DNA from: Paralcaligenes sp. KSB-10 | Lineage (GTDB): Bacteria > Pseudomonadota > Gammaproteobacteria > Burkholderiales > Burkholderiaceae_B | Assembly (NCBI RefSeq): GCF_021266465.1 | Contig: NZ_CP089848.1 | Span: forward strand, 3,100,001 to 3,164,000 | Length of the DNA: 64,000 bases | Direction: 5' to 3' | Shown here: positions 7,996-16,446 of the stretch, one piece after another | Position numbering within the stretch: the stretch's first letter is position 1 | Layout of the letters: each line of letters starts with the position of its first letter | Notes under the pieces: generated by a model | The model's input: only the letters and a program-made list of their open reading frames with translations | Told to the model about the DNA's origin: nothing | The model's database searches: none | Program-made: the position numbers and the translations under genes

Positions 7996-8238
7996 ATGGA
8001 AAAGATCTCTTTAAAGAAGACCGCGCCCAAGCGGGCAACGAACATCACTCTATCTGTCGATGTTTACAATGAAGCCAAAGCCTTGGGCATCAACCTATCG
8101 CAGACTTGCGAGCGCAGCGTGCGCGAAGCGATACGCACCGCCCGCGCCTGGACTGCTGAATATTCGGATTTCATTGCGGCCCATAACCGCTTGGTGAAAG
8201 AAGAAGGCCTTCCTCTCGATCAATGGCGCTCGTTCTGA
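7996..8238 (+). CDS. CcdA-family antitoxin without adjacent CcdB
   Basis: 80 aa from the ATG at 7996; the frame stays open upstream to 7891, but the extra residues look like shadow sequence. Features are those of CcdA: ribbon-helix-helix N-terminus (RATNITLSVDVYNEAKALGINLSQ), conserved C..S.REAI..A, and a C-terminal toxin-binding tail ending LPLDQWRSF. A CcdB toxin normally overlaps or follows immediately. The ATG at 8223 opens only a 39-codon ORF with no CcdB likeness, and the next gene is convergent. An orphan antitoxin is the simplest reading. Confidence 0.75.
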   Translation: MEKISLKKTAPKRATNITLSVDVYNEAKALGINLSQTCERSVREAIRTARAWTAEYSDFIAAHNRLVKEEGLPLDQWRSF

Positions 8239-8275
8239 CACGGCGCGTTTTTAAGCACCACCGCCCTCACCCAAA

Positions 8276-9235
8276 CTACGGCTTTATTTCCGGCAATTCA
8301 TCCGCCAATATTTCCAGGCCCGCGCGCAGCACGCGGTTGTAGCGCTGCCTTTCAGTCTTGATGTCGGCATCGGACCACTTATAAAACCCCTGGCCCGACT
8401 TCATGCCCAGGGTGCCGTTCTTGGGCTTGTCGGCCAGGACCGGCGGCGGCACGGCCGCATTCGACAGCGATGGGTAAATCGTCGCCGCGGCCGCGGCGTG
8501 AACGTCCAGCCCGGCATGTTCCTTCTGCATGATGGGCCCGGCAGCCAGGTAGCGGAAGCCAAAACCGAAACGCACCGCGGCATCGATGTCTTCCGGCGTG
8601 GCAATGCCTTCTTCGATCAAGGAAAACGCCTCGCGCCCCAGGGCATGCTGCAAACGGTTGGCAATGAACCCGGGCACATCCTTGCGAACCAGAATCGGCA
8701 CCGAGCCGCAGCGGCGCATGAAGGCGATCATCGCATCGGCCACGCCCTGATCGGTAGCGGGACCCATGACGACTTCCACCAGCGGAACGATATGCGCCGG
8801 CATGAAAAAATGCAGCCCCACCATACGTTCCTGCGTGGCCAGGCCTTCCCCCACCTGGCTGATGGGAAAGCTGGAACTATTGCTGGCCAGAATTACATGG
8901 CCAGGCGCCTTGTCGGCCAAGGTTTTGAATAGCGTGCGCTTGATATCCAGCACTTCCGGCACGCACTCGATCATCAGGTTCACATCGGCCCAATCCGGAT
9001 CGTCGACGGAATTCGCCACCTGCAGAAGCCCCAGGTTATTCGGCTTGCCTATGGCCTGAAGGTTCGCTTCGATCCGTTCACGAATCGTGTCGTGCTGCGC
9101 CCGGTTCGGCTCGACCACACACGTCCGGCAATCGGCCCGCAGCAACACCACGGCAACGTCCGCCCCCATCGTCCCGCCGCCCACTACCACAGCACGCGCG
9201 CTCGACGGCGCCCCAAGCAAGTTTTTCTGCGTCAT
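8276..9235 (-). CDS. 3-hydroxyacyl-CoA dehydrogenase-family NAD-dependent dehydrogenase
   Basis: 319 aa, single 3HCDH module. NAD-binding GGGTMGADVA near residue 18, LASNSSSFPISQV with the family Ser, GLHFFMPAHIVPLVEVV with the catalytic His, and KDVPGFIANRLQHAL before the C-terminal helical domain. Short single-module members include L-gulonate 3-dehydrogenase and carnitine dehydrogenase as well as hydroxybutyryl-CoA dehydrogenases. Lying next to uxuA, uxuB and a glucarate-type dehydratase on the same strand, oxidation of a sugar acid is more likely than fatty-acid oxidation, but that is inference. Confidence 0.8.
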   Translation of the reverse strand: MTQKNLLGAPSSARAVVVGGGTMGADVAVVLLRADCRTCVVEPNRAQHDTIRERIEANLQAIGKPNNLGLLQVANSVDDPDWADVNLMIECVPEVLDIKRTLFKTLADKAPGHVILASNSSSFPISQVGEGLATQERMVGLHFFMPAHIVPLVEVVMGPATDQGVADAMIAFMRRCGSVPILVRKDVPGFIANRLQHALGREAFSLIEEGIATPEDIDAAVRFGFGFRYLAAGPIMQKEHAGLDVHAAAAATIYPSLSNAAVPPPVLADKPKNGTLGMKSGQGFYKWSDADIKTERQRYNRVLRAGLEILADELPEIKP

Positions 9236-9385
9236 GTATTCAGCCTTTTCGAATCAATGCCGATATCGTACCGCGATCGCAGGGGTCTACACGGCAAATA
9301 CGACAGCAATACGCCCTGCCGAAGCCTTACGGCGGGTCTACTCCGAATAACATCCATACGCGAGCGGGGGTGGCGGCCCAGCCAG

Positions 9386-10573
9386 CTACCGCCGAGCAAC
9401 CTCCATATACTCCAAGGTCCGAATCACCCCCCTTAACTCCGCCAGTCCTTTCAACCTGCCTATATACGAATACCCCGGATTGGTTTTCTTATTGATATCA
9501 TCACCCAGCAAATGGCCATGATCCGGGCGGAACGGGATTTCGATCTGCGCATGGCCCTGCTCACGGCGGCGGCGTTCTTCCTTCAGCAGGCACGCCACCA
9601 CACCTATCATGTCCGACGAACCGTCCAGGTGCTCGTCCTCGAAAAACGAACCATTGGCTTCATAGGTCACATCGCGCAAATGCGCGAAATGGATGCGATC
9701 GGCGAACGCCTTCACCATATCCACCAGCACATTGCCGGCCCGCACGCCTAAAGATCCCACGCACAAAGTCAGGCCATTGGCCGCAATCGGCACGGCATCC
9801 AGCAAGCGCCGCAAATCGTCCTGCGTGGACACAATGCGCGGCAAGCCGAACAAAGACATAGGCGGATCGTCGGGATGTATGCCCAACTGCACGCCTTCGG
9901 CCTGGGCGACTGGCGCGACCTCTTCCAGGAACAGCGTCAGGTTGCGGGCCAGGTCGTCGGGGCTGATGTCGTCGTACTGCGCGATCAGGCGCTTCAGGCC
10001 CGCTCGATCGTACGAAAAATCCGCGCCCGGCAAGCCGGCGATAATGGTTTTCTCCAGCCGCTCGGCGTCGGCATCGCCCAGGCGCGCGAAACGCTTTTCG
10101 GCCTCGAGCACAATCTCATCGCTGAAACTGTCGCGCGCCTTCGGGCGCTGCAAAATGAAAATATCGTAGACCGCGAAATCGTTGATATCGAAGCGCAGGG
10201 CATAGCCTGTGGAAGGCCGCTGCCACATCAGGTCGGTGCGGGTCCAGTCGACAATCGGCATGAAGTTGTAGCAAACGGTGCGTATGCCCGCCCGGCCGCA
10301 TTGCGTCAGCGAGGCCTTCCAGGCCTGGATATCCGACTCGAAACTACCCGTGCGCAGCTTGATCGATTCCGGCACGGGAATGCTCTCGACCACCGACCAG
10401 CGCATTCCCGCCGCTTCAATCGTGGCCTTGCGCTTGGCAATTTCGGATTCAGGCCAGGCAATGCCGGCGGGCACATGGTGCAGGGCCGTCACGATGCCCG
10501 TCGCGCCGGCCTGGCGAATATGATTCAAAGGGATAGGGTCGCTTGGGCCGAACCAGCGCCAGGTTTGTTCCAT
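9386..10573 (-). CDS. uxuA: Mannonate dehydratase
   Basis: 395 aa, the usual UxuA length. Begins MEQTWRWFGPSDPIPL with the R-WFG-DP motif, then GVTG/GATGIVTALHH, W..VES.PV.E.IK, and VCYNFMPIVDWTRTDL, which are the TIM-barrel active-site segments; LGIHPDDPP and H-LRDV contain metal ligands. Removes water from D-mannonate to give 2-keto-3-deoxygluconate (KDG). Its ATG overlaps the stop of uxuB (TAATG), so the two are translated together. No kdgK or kdgA in the window. Confidence 0.95.
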   Translation of the reverse strand: MEQTWRWFGPSDPIPLNHIRQAGATGIVTALHHVPAGIAWPESEIAKRKATIEAAGMRWSVVESIPVPESIKLRTGSFESDIQAWKASLTQCGRAGIRTVCYNFMPIVDWTRTDLMWQRPSTGYALRFDINDFAVYDIFILQRPKARDSFSDEIVLEAEKRFARLGDADAERLEKTIIAGLPGADFSYDRAGLKRLIAQYDDISPDDLARNLTLFLEEVAPVAQAEGVQLGIHPDDPPMSLFGLPRIVSTQDDLRRLLDAVPIAANGLTLCVGSLGVRAGNVLVDMVKAFADRIHFAHLRDVTYEANGSFFEDEHLDGSSDMIGVVACLLKEERRRREQGHAQIEIPFRPDHGHLLGDDINKKTNPGYSYIGRLKGLAELRGVIRTLEYMEVARR

Positions 10574-12072
10574 TATTGAACTCTCGCAGAAGCCAGGGCG
10601 GACAGCGTGGCGCGCACGCCCTGGGATAACAGGTTTTGCAATGCGTGGACAACACTGCGTACAAAAACAGGATTGCCGGGCAGGTCGCGCCCGAACACCT
10701 GGGCAAAGCCCAGCACGGCGGCGACCAAATCATCAGCCTGCGTACTGGCGCGGGCCAGCGCCTGCGCCAGTACGTCCGCCATGGGGTCGTTGATTGCCAG
10801 CACGCCGTGCTGCTCGTCGCGCCCCATCAAATAGCGAATCCAGGCGGCCACTACCAAGGCATGATGGTCGATCGGCAAGCCGCGCGCCAAACGCAGGCGG
10901 ATCGGCTCCAGTATGCGCTGCGGCAATTTTTGCGAACCGTCCATGGCAATTTGCGCGGTCAGGTGGTTCAGCGACACATTGCCGAAACGCCGCAGCAGCG
11001 AGCGCATGTAATCGTCCAGGCCGACCCCGGCAGGCATGGCCAGGGTGTCGGCCGCATCGCCCATCAGCGCGCGCACAAACCGCGCCAGGCCCGGGTCCTG
11101 CATGGCCGCGGCCACAGTTTTACAGCCCGCCAGTCCGCCCAGGTACGCCAGGGCCGAATGGCTACCGTTCAGCAGGCGCAACTTCATTTCTTCGAAAGCG
11201 CCGACATCATCGGTAAAGGTCGCGCCCACACTTTCCCACGCGGGGCGATTCGACGAAAACGCATCTTCGATCACCCATTGCGAAAACGGCTCGGCCACCA
11301 CGGGCGACGCATCGTGCGCACCCACCAGTTGCTCCGCCCTGGCCAGGTCGGCCGGCACGACGGCCGGCGTAATGCGATCGACCATGGTGCAGGGGCAGGC
11401 ATAGTGGTCCAGCAAATGGCGTTTCAGCTGCGCATCGCTGAACATCGGCTGTGCCAGTTCGGCATAGCGTTCCAGCACGCGCCGCAGGGTCAGGCCATTC
11501 GAGGGCAGGTTGTCGCAGCTTAGAATCGTGAACGGCTTGACGCCGTTCTTCTTGCGCTCATAAATCGCCGCCACCAGCAGGCCTATGGCCGTATTCGGGT
11601 TCCACGGCGCGGTCAGGTCGGCCCGGATATCGGCGTGCGATTCGTCCAGCGTGGCCGATGAGGGCTCATAGCAATAGCCCTTTTCTGTAATCGTCAGGCT
11701 GACAATCTCGGTCAAGGGCGAACACAATTGCTCTTGCAGGCGCCGCCGCGACTCGCCCAAGCACAGCACCTCTTTCAGGCTGCCGATAACACGCGCCCGC
11801 GTGGTCCCGTTATCGTCGACCAGCAGCGTGTACAGGCCGTCTTGCGGTGTCAGCGCCTGGCTGATGGCCGGGCTGTGCAGGCTGGCGGTCACAATACCCC
11901 AGCGGGTATCGCCGCCGGCCATGACATCGTCGGTATACACCGCCTGATGGCTGCGATGAAATGCGCCCGCCCCCAGATGCACGATGCGCGACTCCACACG
12001 CGCCCGGTCATACGAAGGAACGGTCACCCCCGGCTTCACGCCGCCTAAAGTACTTTGCGAAAGTCTGTTCAT
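10573..12072 (-). CDS. uxuB: D-mannonate oxidoreductase (fructuronate reductase)
   Basis: 499 aa from the ATG at 12072 (MNRLSQSTLGGVKPGVTVPSYD). Mannitol-dehydrogenase family: Rossmann entry VHLGAGAFHRSHQAVYTDD, GIVTASLHS, SLTITEKGYC, SCDNLPSNG, VDRITP, W.IED.F, and the C-terminal MKLRLLNGSHSALAYLG with the catalytic Lys/Asn/His region. Interconverts D-fructuronate and D-mannonate with NADH. Together with uxuA it converts fructuronate to KDG. The frame is open another 150 codons upstream, but those overlap the neighbouring gene and do not match the family. Confidence 0.94.
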   Translation of the reverse strand: MNRLSQSTLGGVKPGVTVPSYDRARVESRIVHLGAGAFHRSHQAVYTDDVMAGGDTRWGIVTASLHSPAISQALTPQDGLYTLLVDDNGTTRARVIGSLKEVLCLGESRRRLQEQLCSPLTEIVSLTITEKGYCYEPSSATLDESHADIRADLTAPWNPNTAIGLLVAAIYERKKNGVKPFTILSCDNLPSNGLTLRRVLERYAELAQPMFSDAQLKRHLLDHYACPCTMVDRITPAVVPADLARAEQLVGAHDASPVVAEPFSQWVIEDAFSSNRPAWESVGATFTDDVGAFEEMKLRLLNGSHSALAYLGGLAGCKTVAAAMQDPGLARFVRALMGDAADTLAMPAGVGLDDYMRSLLRRFGNVSLNHLTAQIAMDGSQKLPQRILEPIRLRLARGLPIDHHALVVAAWIRYLMGRDEQHGVLAINDPMADVLAQALARASTQADDLVAAVLGFAQVFGRDLPGNPVFVRSVVHALQNLLSQGVRATLSALASARVQ

Positions 12073-12122
12073 AATGATGGGGCAAACCTGAATACAGGCG
12101 GCCGGCAAGCGAGGGCCATGGA

Positions 12123-13370
12123 TCAATAATCCACCATGCCGCCGCGCTCGGGGTCGGCCCAGCGCGTATTCGGTATCAGCGGGAACCAGCCTGGGCGCGC
12201 CGGGTCGCGGTCGTACAAATAACCGCCCTCTTCCTTGTACAGCTCGGCATATTGCTTCAGTTTTTCGCGATCCAGTTCCACGCCCAGGCCCGGGCCGGAG
12301 GGCACCGCAATCTTGCCGCCGCGGTATTCCATTTTTCCGCCCACAATAATGTCGTCGACCAGGTGATGGTAGTGCGCATCGGCCGAGAAGGCCAGGTTGG
12401 GCAGCACCGCGCCCAGATGCAGCATGGTGGCCAATTGAATACCAAGTTCGCCCGACGAATGCACCGCAATGCCCAGTTGGAAAGCCTCGCAGATACCCGC
12501 CGCCTTGATGCAAGGCCGGATGCCGCCCCAAAAGGTGGTGTCCAGCAAAATGACATCGACCGCCGGGCTTAATATATTGCTGGCCAGCTGCTCGAAATTC
12601 ACCACCACGGTATTGGTTGCCAACGGTATCGAGGTGTTCTCGCGCACGCGGCGCATGCCGTTCAGGCCCCAGGCCGGATCTTCGTAGTAATTGTTGTTCA
12701 GGCCGTCGATGGCCTTGGCAAAGCGTATGGCCTCTTCAACGCTGAGCGCGCCATTCGGGTCGTAGCGCACGCCGTCATTGCCCATGGCATGCGCCATGGC
12801 CTGGAAGGCCTCGGCCTCGTAGTCGGGCGGGAACACGCCGCCTTTCAGCTTGTGCGAACTGAAGCCATGCCTGGCCTTCAGGCTTAGCGCGTTCTCGACC
12901 AACTGATCGATCGTGCGCACCTCGCCCTCGCCCGTGGTTTTGTTGGGATGGCGGAAAAACAGGTAGCTGGCGAATTCCACCGAATCGCGCAACTTGCCGC
13001 CCAGATAATCGTAGGCCGGTATGCCCAGGAACTTGCCGATGATATCGATGCAGGCGAATTCGATGGCCGCATGGATTTGCGTGCGATTGTTGTACAGGCT
13101 GGCCGTGGGGTTGCAGATATTGAAGCGCAGGCTTTCCAGCTCGAACGGGTCGGTGCCCACCACGTACGGCTTCAAGCCCTGGATGGCCTGTTCGGCGCTT
13201 TCGCCGCCGCCGCCCAATTCGCCCAGGCCCACGATACCGACGTCGGTTTCCACTTCGACAATAGTGCGCACAAAGCGGCCCCAGTGCGCGCCATTGGCAT
13301 GACGCAACGGCGCCTCGAGCGGAACCGTGACGGTGGTGGCTTTGATATCAACAATCTTGGGTCGTCGCAT
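12123..13370 (-). CDS. gudD: Glucarate dehydratase-like enolase-superfamily enzyme
   Basis: 415 aa from the ATG at 13370, which has AAGG six bases upstream; a TTG at 13388 would add six residues. Enolase-superfamily residues of the glucarate dehydratase subgroup are in place: K174 and K176 in SHKLKGG, metal ligand D204 in RYDPNGA, E230 in YYEDPAWG, N253 in ATNTVV and the base H304 in AVHSSGELG. Expected reaction is D-glucarate to 5-keto-4-deoxy-D-glucarate. It is read divergently from a GntR regulator and directly upstream of uxuB (50-bp gap), so it is probably the first gene of the operon. It could act on a related sugar acid instead. Confidence 0.85.
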   Translation of the reverse strand: MRRPKIVDIKATTVTVPLEAPLRHANGAHWGRFVRTIVEVETDVGIVGLGELGGGGESAEQAIQGLKPYVVGTDPFELESLRFNICNPTASLYNNRTQIHAAIEFACIDIIGKFLGIPAYDYLGGKLRDSVEFASYLFFRHPNKTTGEGEVRTIDQLVENALSLKARHGFSSHKLKGGVFPPDYEAEAFQAMAHAMGNDGVRYDPNGALSVEEAIRFAKAIDGLNNNYYEDPAWGLNGMRRVRENTSIPLATNTVVVNFEQLASNILSPAVDVILLDTTFWGGIRPCIKAAGICEAFQLGIAVHSSGELGIQLATMLHLGAVLPNLAFSADAHYHHLVDDIIVGGKMEYRGGKIAVPSGPGLGVELDREKLKQYAELYKEEGGYLYDRDPARPGWFPLIPNTRWADPERGGMVDY

Positions 13371-13393
13371 GGTGCGCCTTGCTAGCAAAATTT

Positions 13394-13417
13394 AAATTGT
13401 ATGGTAGTGTACAATTT
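13394..13417. promoter_or_regulatory. GntR-type operator between gudD-like gene and regulator
   Basis: AAATTGTA (13394-13401) and TACAATTT (13410-13417), perfect 8-bp arms with an 8-bp spacer, in the 91-bp divergent intergenic region. FCD-subfamily GntR proteins bind inverted repeats of this size in such positions. It lies 24 bp upstream of the gudD-like ATG, so binding would block that promoter or early transcription. Confidence 0.6.
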
Positions 13418-13461
13418 ATGGTCAATGACTAAAATAAGAAATAAATCAACAGGAGGCATAC

Positions 13462-14199
13462 ATGTCAGACGCCAGTTTGGATATGAACCAGCCCAACTGG
13501 CTGCGCGGCATCAAGCGGGGGGATCCGGCCCAGGCCCGCACGGTAATGCAGGTGGTGTACCAGCGCCTGCTGCACGAAATTCTTACCCTTGAACTCAAGC
13601 CCGGCGAAGTGCTGTCGGAAAACATGCTGGCCGAACGCCTGGGGGTAAGCCGCACGCCGGTGCGCGAAGCGCTGGTGCTGCTGGCCACCAAGCAACTGGT
13701 CGACATCTACCCGCAGCGCAAAACCATCGTCGCCCCCATACGCATCAGCAACCTGAAAAAATCGCAGTTCATCCGCGAATCGCTGGAAATCAACCTGATC
13801 AAGAAGGCGCTTGAATCCGAACATCACCTGGCCCTGTACGAAGAACTGAGCAAACAGATCGCCCTGCAGGAAACCTGCATCAAAACCGGCAATACCGACG
13901 CCTTCTATGCCTCGGACGAAGAATTCCACCGCTGCATCGTGTACTACGCCGACCTGCCCGAACTGTGGGCCGACATCGCCGACGCCAAGCTGCACATGGA
14001 CCGCGCCCGGCAATTCACCCTGAAGCACATCGACAGCATGGCCGAGATCATCGAACAGCACCGCGCCATTGCCCTGGCCATCAAAAGCGGCAAATCCGAA
14101 ACCGCCGAAATCGCCGTTAAAGAACATTTGCGCAAAATCTTCCAGCACCTGAGCCTGACCGCCAAACAATTCCCCGAATTCTTCGAGCTGGATTCGTAA
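13462..14199 (+). CDS. GntR-family regulator, FCD subfamily
   Basis: 245 aa. Winged HTH at about 30-95: LKPGEVLSENMLAERLGVSRTPVREALVLL (core SRTPVREAL). The all-helical FCD effector domain follows, with the metal-ligand pattern D..FH (EEFHRCIV) and later HRAI. AGGAGG lies six bases before the ATG. Divergent from the sugar-acid operon, it is the likely local repressor; the effector is probably a sugar acid or its keto-deoxy product. Confidence 0.92.
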   Translation: MSDASLDMNQPNWLRGIKRGDPAQARTVMQVVYQRLLHEILTLELKPGEVLSENMLAERLGVSRTPVREALVLLATKQLVDIYPQRKTIVAPIRISNLKKSQFIRESLEINLIKKALESEHHLALYEELSKQIALQETCIKTGNTDAFYASDEEFHRCIVYYADLPELWADIADAKLHMDRARQFTLKHIDSMAEIIEQHRAIALAIKSGKSETAEIAVKEHLRKIFQHLSLTAKQFPEFFELDS

Positions 14200-14210
14200 A
14201 TTCGAGCACA

Positions 14211-14232
14211 CCGCCCCATTCCATAGGGGCGG
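14211..14232. terminator. Terminator-like hairpin between gntR and the ABC operon
   Basis: CCGCCCC-attccata-GGGGCGG, perfect 7-bp stem, 11 bases after the gntR stop and between convergent genes. The 3' part, GGGCGGCCCTTG (14227-14238), also matches half of the recurrent hairpin seen at 17508 and 55533. No U-tract. Confidence 0.5.
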
Positions 14233-14273
14233 CCCTTGCGTCGACATACGAAACGTCCATACACGCTGTGCCG

Positions 14274-15059
14274 TCAACCGCTCCAACCCAAATGGCTTAG
14301 AAAATCCTTGGTCCGCGCCTGTTCGGGGTTCACGAAAATCTGATCCGGCGGGCCTTGCTCCAATACCGCGCCCGCCTCAAACACCACGACCCAATTGGCC
14401 ACCCGGCGCGCGAAGGTCATCTCGTGGGTCACCACAATCATGGTCATGCCTTCGTTGGCGAGCTTCTTCATTACATTGAGCACCTCGCCCACTGTTTCCG
14501 GATCCAGCGCCGAGGTGGGCTCGTCGAACAGCATGACCTCCGGCTCCATCGCCAGCGCCCGGGCGATCGCCACGCGCTGCTGCTGGCCGCCCGACAAATT
14601 GCTGGGATAGCTCTGCGCCTTGTCGGTCAAGCCCACCTTGGCCAGCAAGGCCATGGCGCGTTCATTGGCGGCCTTTTCGTCCATGCCCAGAACCGTGGTC
14701 GGCCCTATGGCGATGTTTTCAATCGCGGTCTTGTGGGGAAACAGCTCGAAGCTCTGGAACACCATGCCCATATGCTGGCGCACCTGGCGCAGCGACTTGG
14801 GATCCTTGCCCAGCGCCTTGCCGCCGAAGACCACCTGGCCGCCATCGATGATCTCGAGCCCATTGGTGCAACGCAGCAAGGTCGACTTGCCCGAGCCCGA
14901 CGGCCCGATCAGGCACATGACCTCGCCGCGATTCACCTGCAAAGACACGCCCTTGAGCGCCACAAACGAGCCATACGACTTTTGCACATTCTCGTACACC
15001 AGCATAGGCGGCTCGTTCGAGCCCTTGCGTCCGGTCGCCCCGGTATTGGCCATGCTCAT
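14274..15059 (-). CDS. Polar-amino-acid-type ABC transporter ATP-binding protein
   Basis: 261 aa. Walker A GPSGSGKSTLLR, Q-loop GMVFQSFELFPH, signature LSGGQQQRVAIARAL, Walker B VMLFDEPTSALDPE and the H-loop VTHEM. Closest in style to GlnQ/HisP. Last gene of a four-gene transport operon; its ATG overlaps the preceding permease stop (ATGA). About 20 residues precede the usual family start and include a glycine-rich linker. Confidence 0.93.
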   Translation of the reverse strand: MSMANTGATGRKGSNEPPMLVYENVQKSYGSFVALKGVSLQVNRGEVMCLIGPSGSGKSTLLRCTNGLEIIDGGQVVFGGKALGKDPKSLRQVRQHMGMVFQSFELFPHKTAIENIAIGPTTVLGMDEKAANERAMALLAKVGLTDKAQSYPSNLSGGQQQRVAIARALAMEPEVMLFDEPTSALDPETVGEVLNVMKKLANEGMTMIVVTHEMTFARRVANWVVVFEAGAVLEQGPPDQIFVNPEQARTKDFLSHLGWSG

Positions 15060-15715
15060 TCCTTAACTCCGTATTTCTTGTTGATCCAGTCCACGAGCTT
15101 GGCCTGCGGGTAGCCCAGCAGCCAGTAAATCGCCGCCATCGCCGTCAGCATTTCTATCACGCGGAAGGTTTGCGAGCGGATCTGCATCGCGGTGTAGGCC
15201 AGCTCGCCCACCGCAATCACCGACACCAGCGAGGTGTCCTTGAACAAAGACACCCAGGCGCTGGCCAGCACCGGCAGCACCCGCCGCCAGGCCTGCGGCA
15301 GCACAATCTTGAAAAACGCCTGGGCGTTGCTCATGCCCAGCGCCAGCCCGGCCTCTTTCTGCCCCATGCGTATCGAATTGATACCGCCGCGAAACGTCTC
15401 GGAGTTGTACGCCGAATTGTTCAAAGCCAAGGCCACCAGACCCGTCATAAAGGGAGAAAGCCCCACGCCCGTCAAGACCGGCATCACATAAAACGCCCAG
15501 TACACCACCAGGATGATCGGCACATTCCTGAAGAACTCCACAAAACACGTGCTGCCGGCCGACAAAATGCGAAACCGCGACAGGCGCATCGACGCCAGCA
15601 AAATACCGCCCGGCACGGCAATCAGCATCGTGAATACCGTAAGCAGTATGGTCAGCAGCACCCCGTGCGCCAGCAACTGCCAGTGATCAGTAACAACGGA
15701 CCAGTCCAGATTCAT
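15056..15715 (-). CDS. ABC transporter permease (HisM/GlnP type)
   Basis: 219 aa, about five membrane segments, first at 15-37 (LLAHGVLLTILLTVFTMLIA). EAA loop NSAYNSETFRGGINSIRMGQKEAGLALGM (split: YNSETFRGGI ... GQKEAGLALGM) contacts the ATPase. Overlaps both neighbours by ATGA, so it is translationally coupled. Forms a heterodimer with the next permease. Confidence 0.92.
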   Translation of the reverse strand: MNLDWSVVTDHWQLLAHGVLLTILLTVFTMLIAVPGGILLASMRLSRFRILSAGSTCFVEFFRNVPIILVVYWAFYVMPVLTGVGLSPFMTGLVALALNNSAYNSETFRGGINSIRMGQKEAGLALGMSNAQAFFKIVLPQAWRRVLPVLASAWVSLFKDTSLVSVIAVGELAYTAMQIRSQTFRVIEMLTAMAAIYWLLGYPQAKLVDWINKKYGVKE

Positions 15716-16377
15716 GATCGGCCTAAATGCGCCACGCGCCGATAGAACACATCGACAATGCGTGTCACAGGAAAAATAAGAATAAAGTAGATCACCAGCG
15801 CCACCGTAAACACCTCGATGGGCCGATAGCTTTGCGTGGCGATCGTATCGGCGCGGCGCATCAGCTCCGGCACCGCAATCACCGTGGCAATGGCCGTATC
15901 CTTGATGGTGCGGGAAATAATCGAACCGAAATCCGGCAGCAGGCGCACAAAGGCCTGCGGCAGGATAATCTTGCGCACCAGCTGCGCGGTCGACATGCCC
16001 AGGGCCAGCCCGGCGCGCGTCTGGCCCGGCCGAATCGACTCGATGCCGGCCCGCAGGATCTCGGCCACATAGGCGGCCAAATGCAGGCTCAATGCCGCCA
16101 ACGCCGCCCAGAACGGCGGCAGGCTAAGCCCGGTAAGAATCGGGAAGGCGAAATACGCCCACACCAGAATCACCAGCACCGGAATCGCACGCATGCTGTC
16201 GATATAAAACGTCAGTATCCAGGCCAGCCAGCGCGGCCCGTAGCAGCGCCCCAGCCCCATGGCCGTGCCCAGAATCGCCCCGCCCAGCACCGCCAGCAGC
16301 GACAGCAAAATAGTTACACCCACACCCGAGAGCAAAAACCAGCCGCTCTGGAAAACAGGGCTAAAGTCGAACTCCAT
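15712..16377 (-). CDS. ABC transporter permease (HisQ/GlnP type)
   Basis: 221 aa from the ATG at 16377 (MEFDFSPVFQSGWF), preceded by GGGATAGG; an ATG at 16401 would add eight residues. Five predicted membrane spans and the EAA loop YVAEILRAGIESIRPGQTRAG. Paired with the downstream permease as the membrane channel of the same importer. Confidence 0.9.
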   Translation of the reverse strand: MEFDFSPVFQSGWFLLSGVGVTILLSLLAVLGGAILGTAMGLGRCYGPRWLAWILTFYIDSMRAIPVLVILVWAYFAFPILTGLSLPPFWAALAALSLHLAAYVAEILRAGIESIRPGQTRAGLALGMSTAQLVRKIILPQAFVRLLPDFGSIISRTIKDTAIATVIAVPELMRRADTIATQSYRPIEVFTVALVIYFILIFPVTRIVDVFYRRVAHLGRS

Positions 16378-16446
16378 ACCTATCCCGCGAAATAGCGCCA
16401 TCGCACGGCACGGCCCAGTTGGGCCATGCCGAAACCGATCGCAACC

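Noticed and set aside
8223-8342. Candidate ccdB start overlapping the ccdA-like gene
   Set aside because: The frame closes after 39 codons and has none of the CcdB N-terminal pattern.
9380-9400. GGCGGTAG (ops-like) sequence on the minus strand
   Set aside because: It lies at the end of uxuA, far from the O-antigen operon leaders, so a chance match.
10573-12531. 652-codon form of UxuB
   Set aside because: The first 153 codons overlap the gudD-like gene and do not resemble the mannitol dehydrogenase family; the ATG at 12072 gives the normal length.
13465-14286. 273-codon minus-strand ORF opposite the GntR gene
   Set aside because: GntR/FCD motifs on the plus strand are unambiguous; the minus frame is Phe/Gly/Val/Gln shadow.
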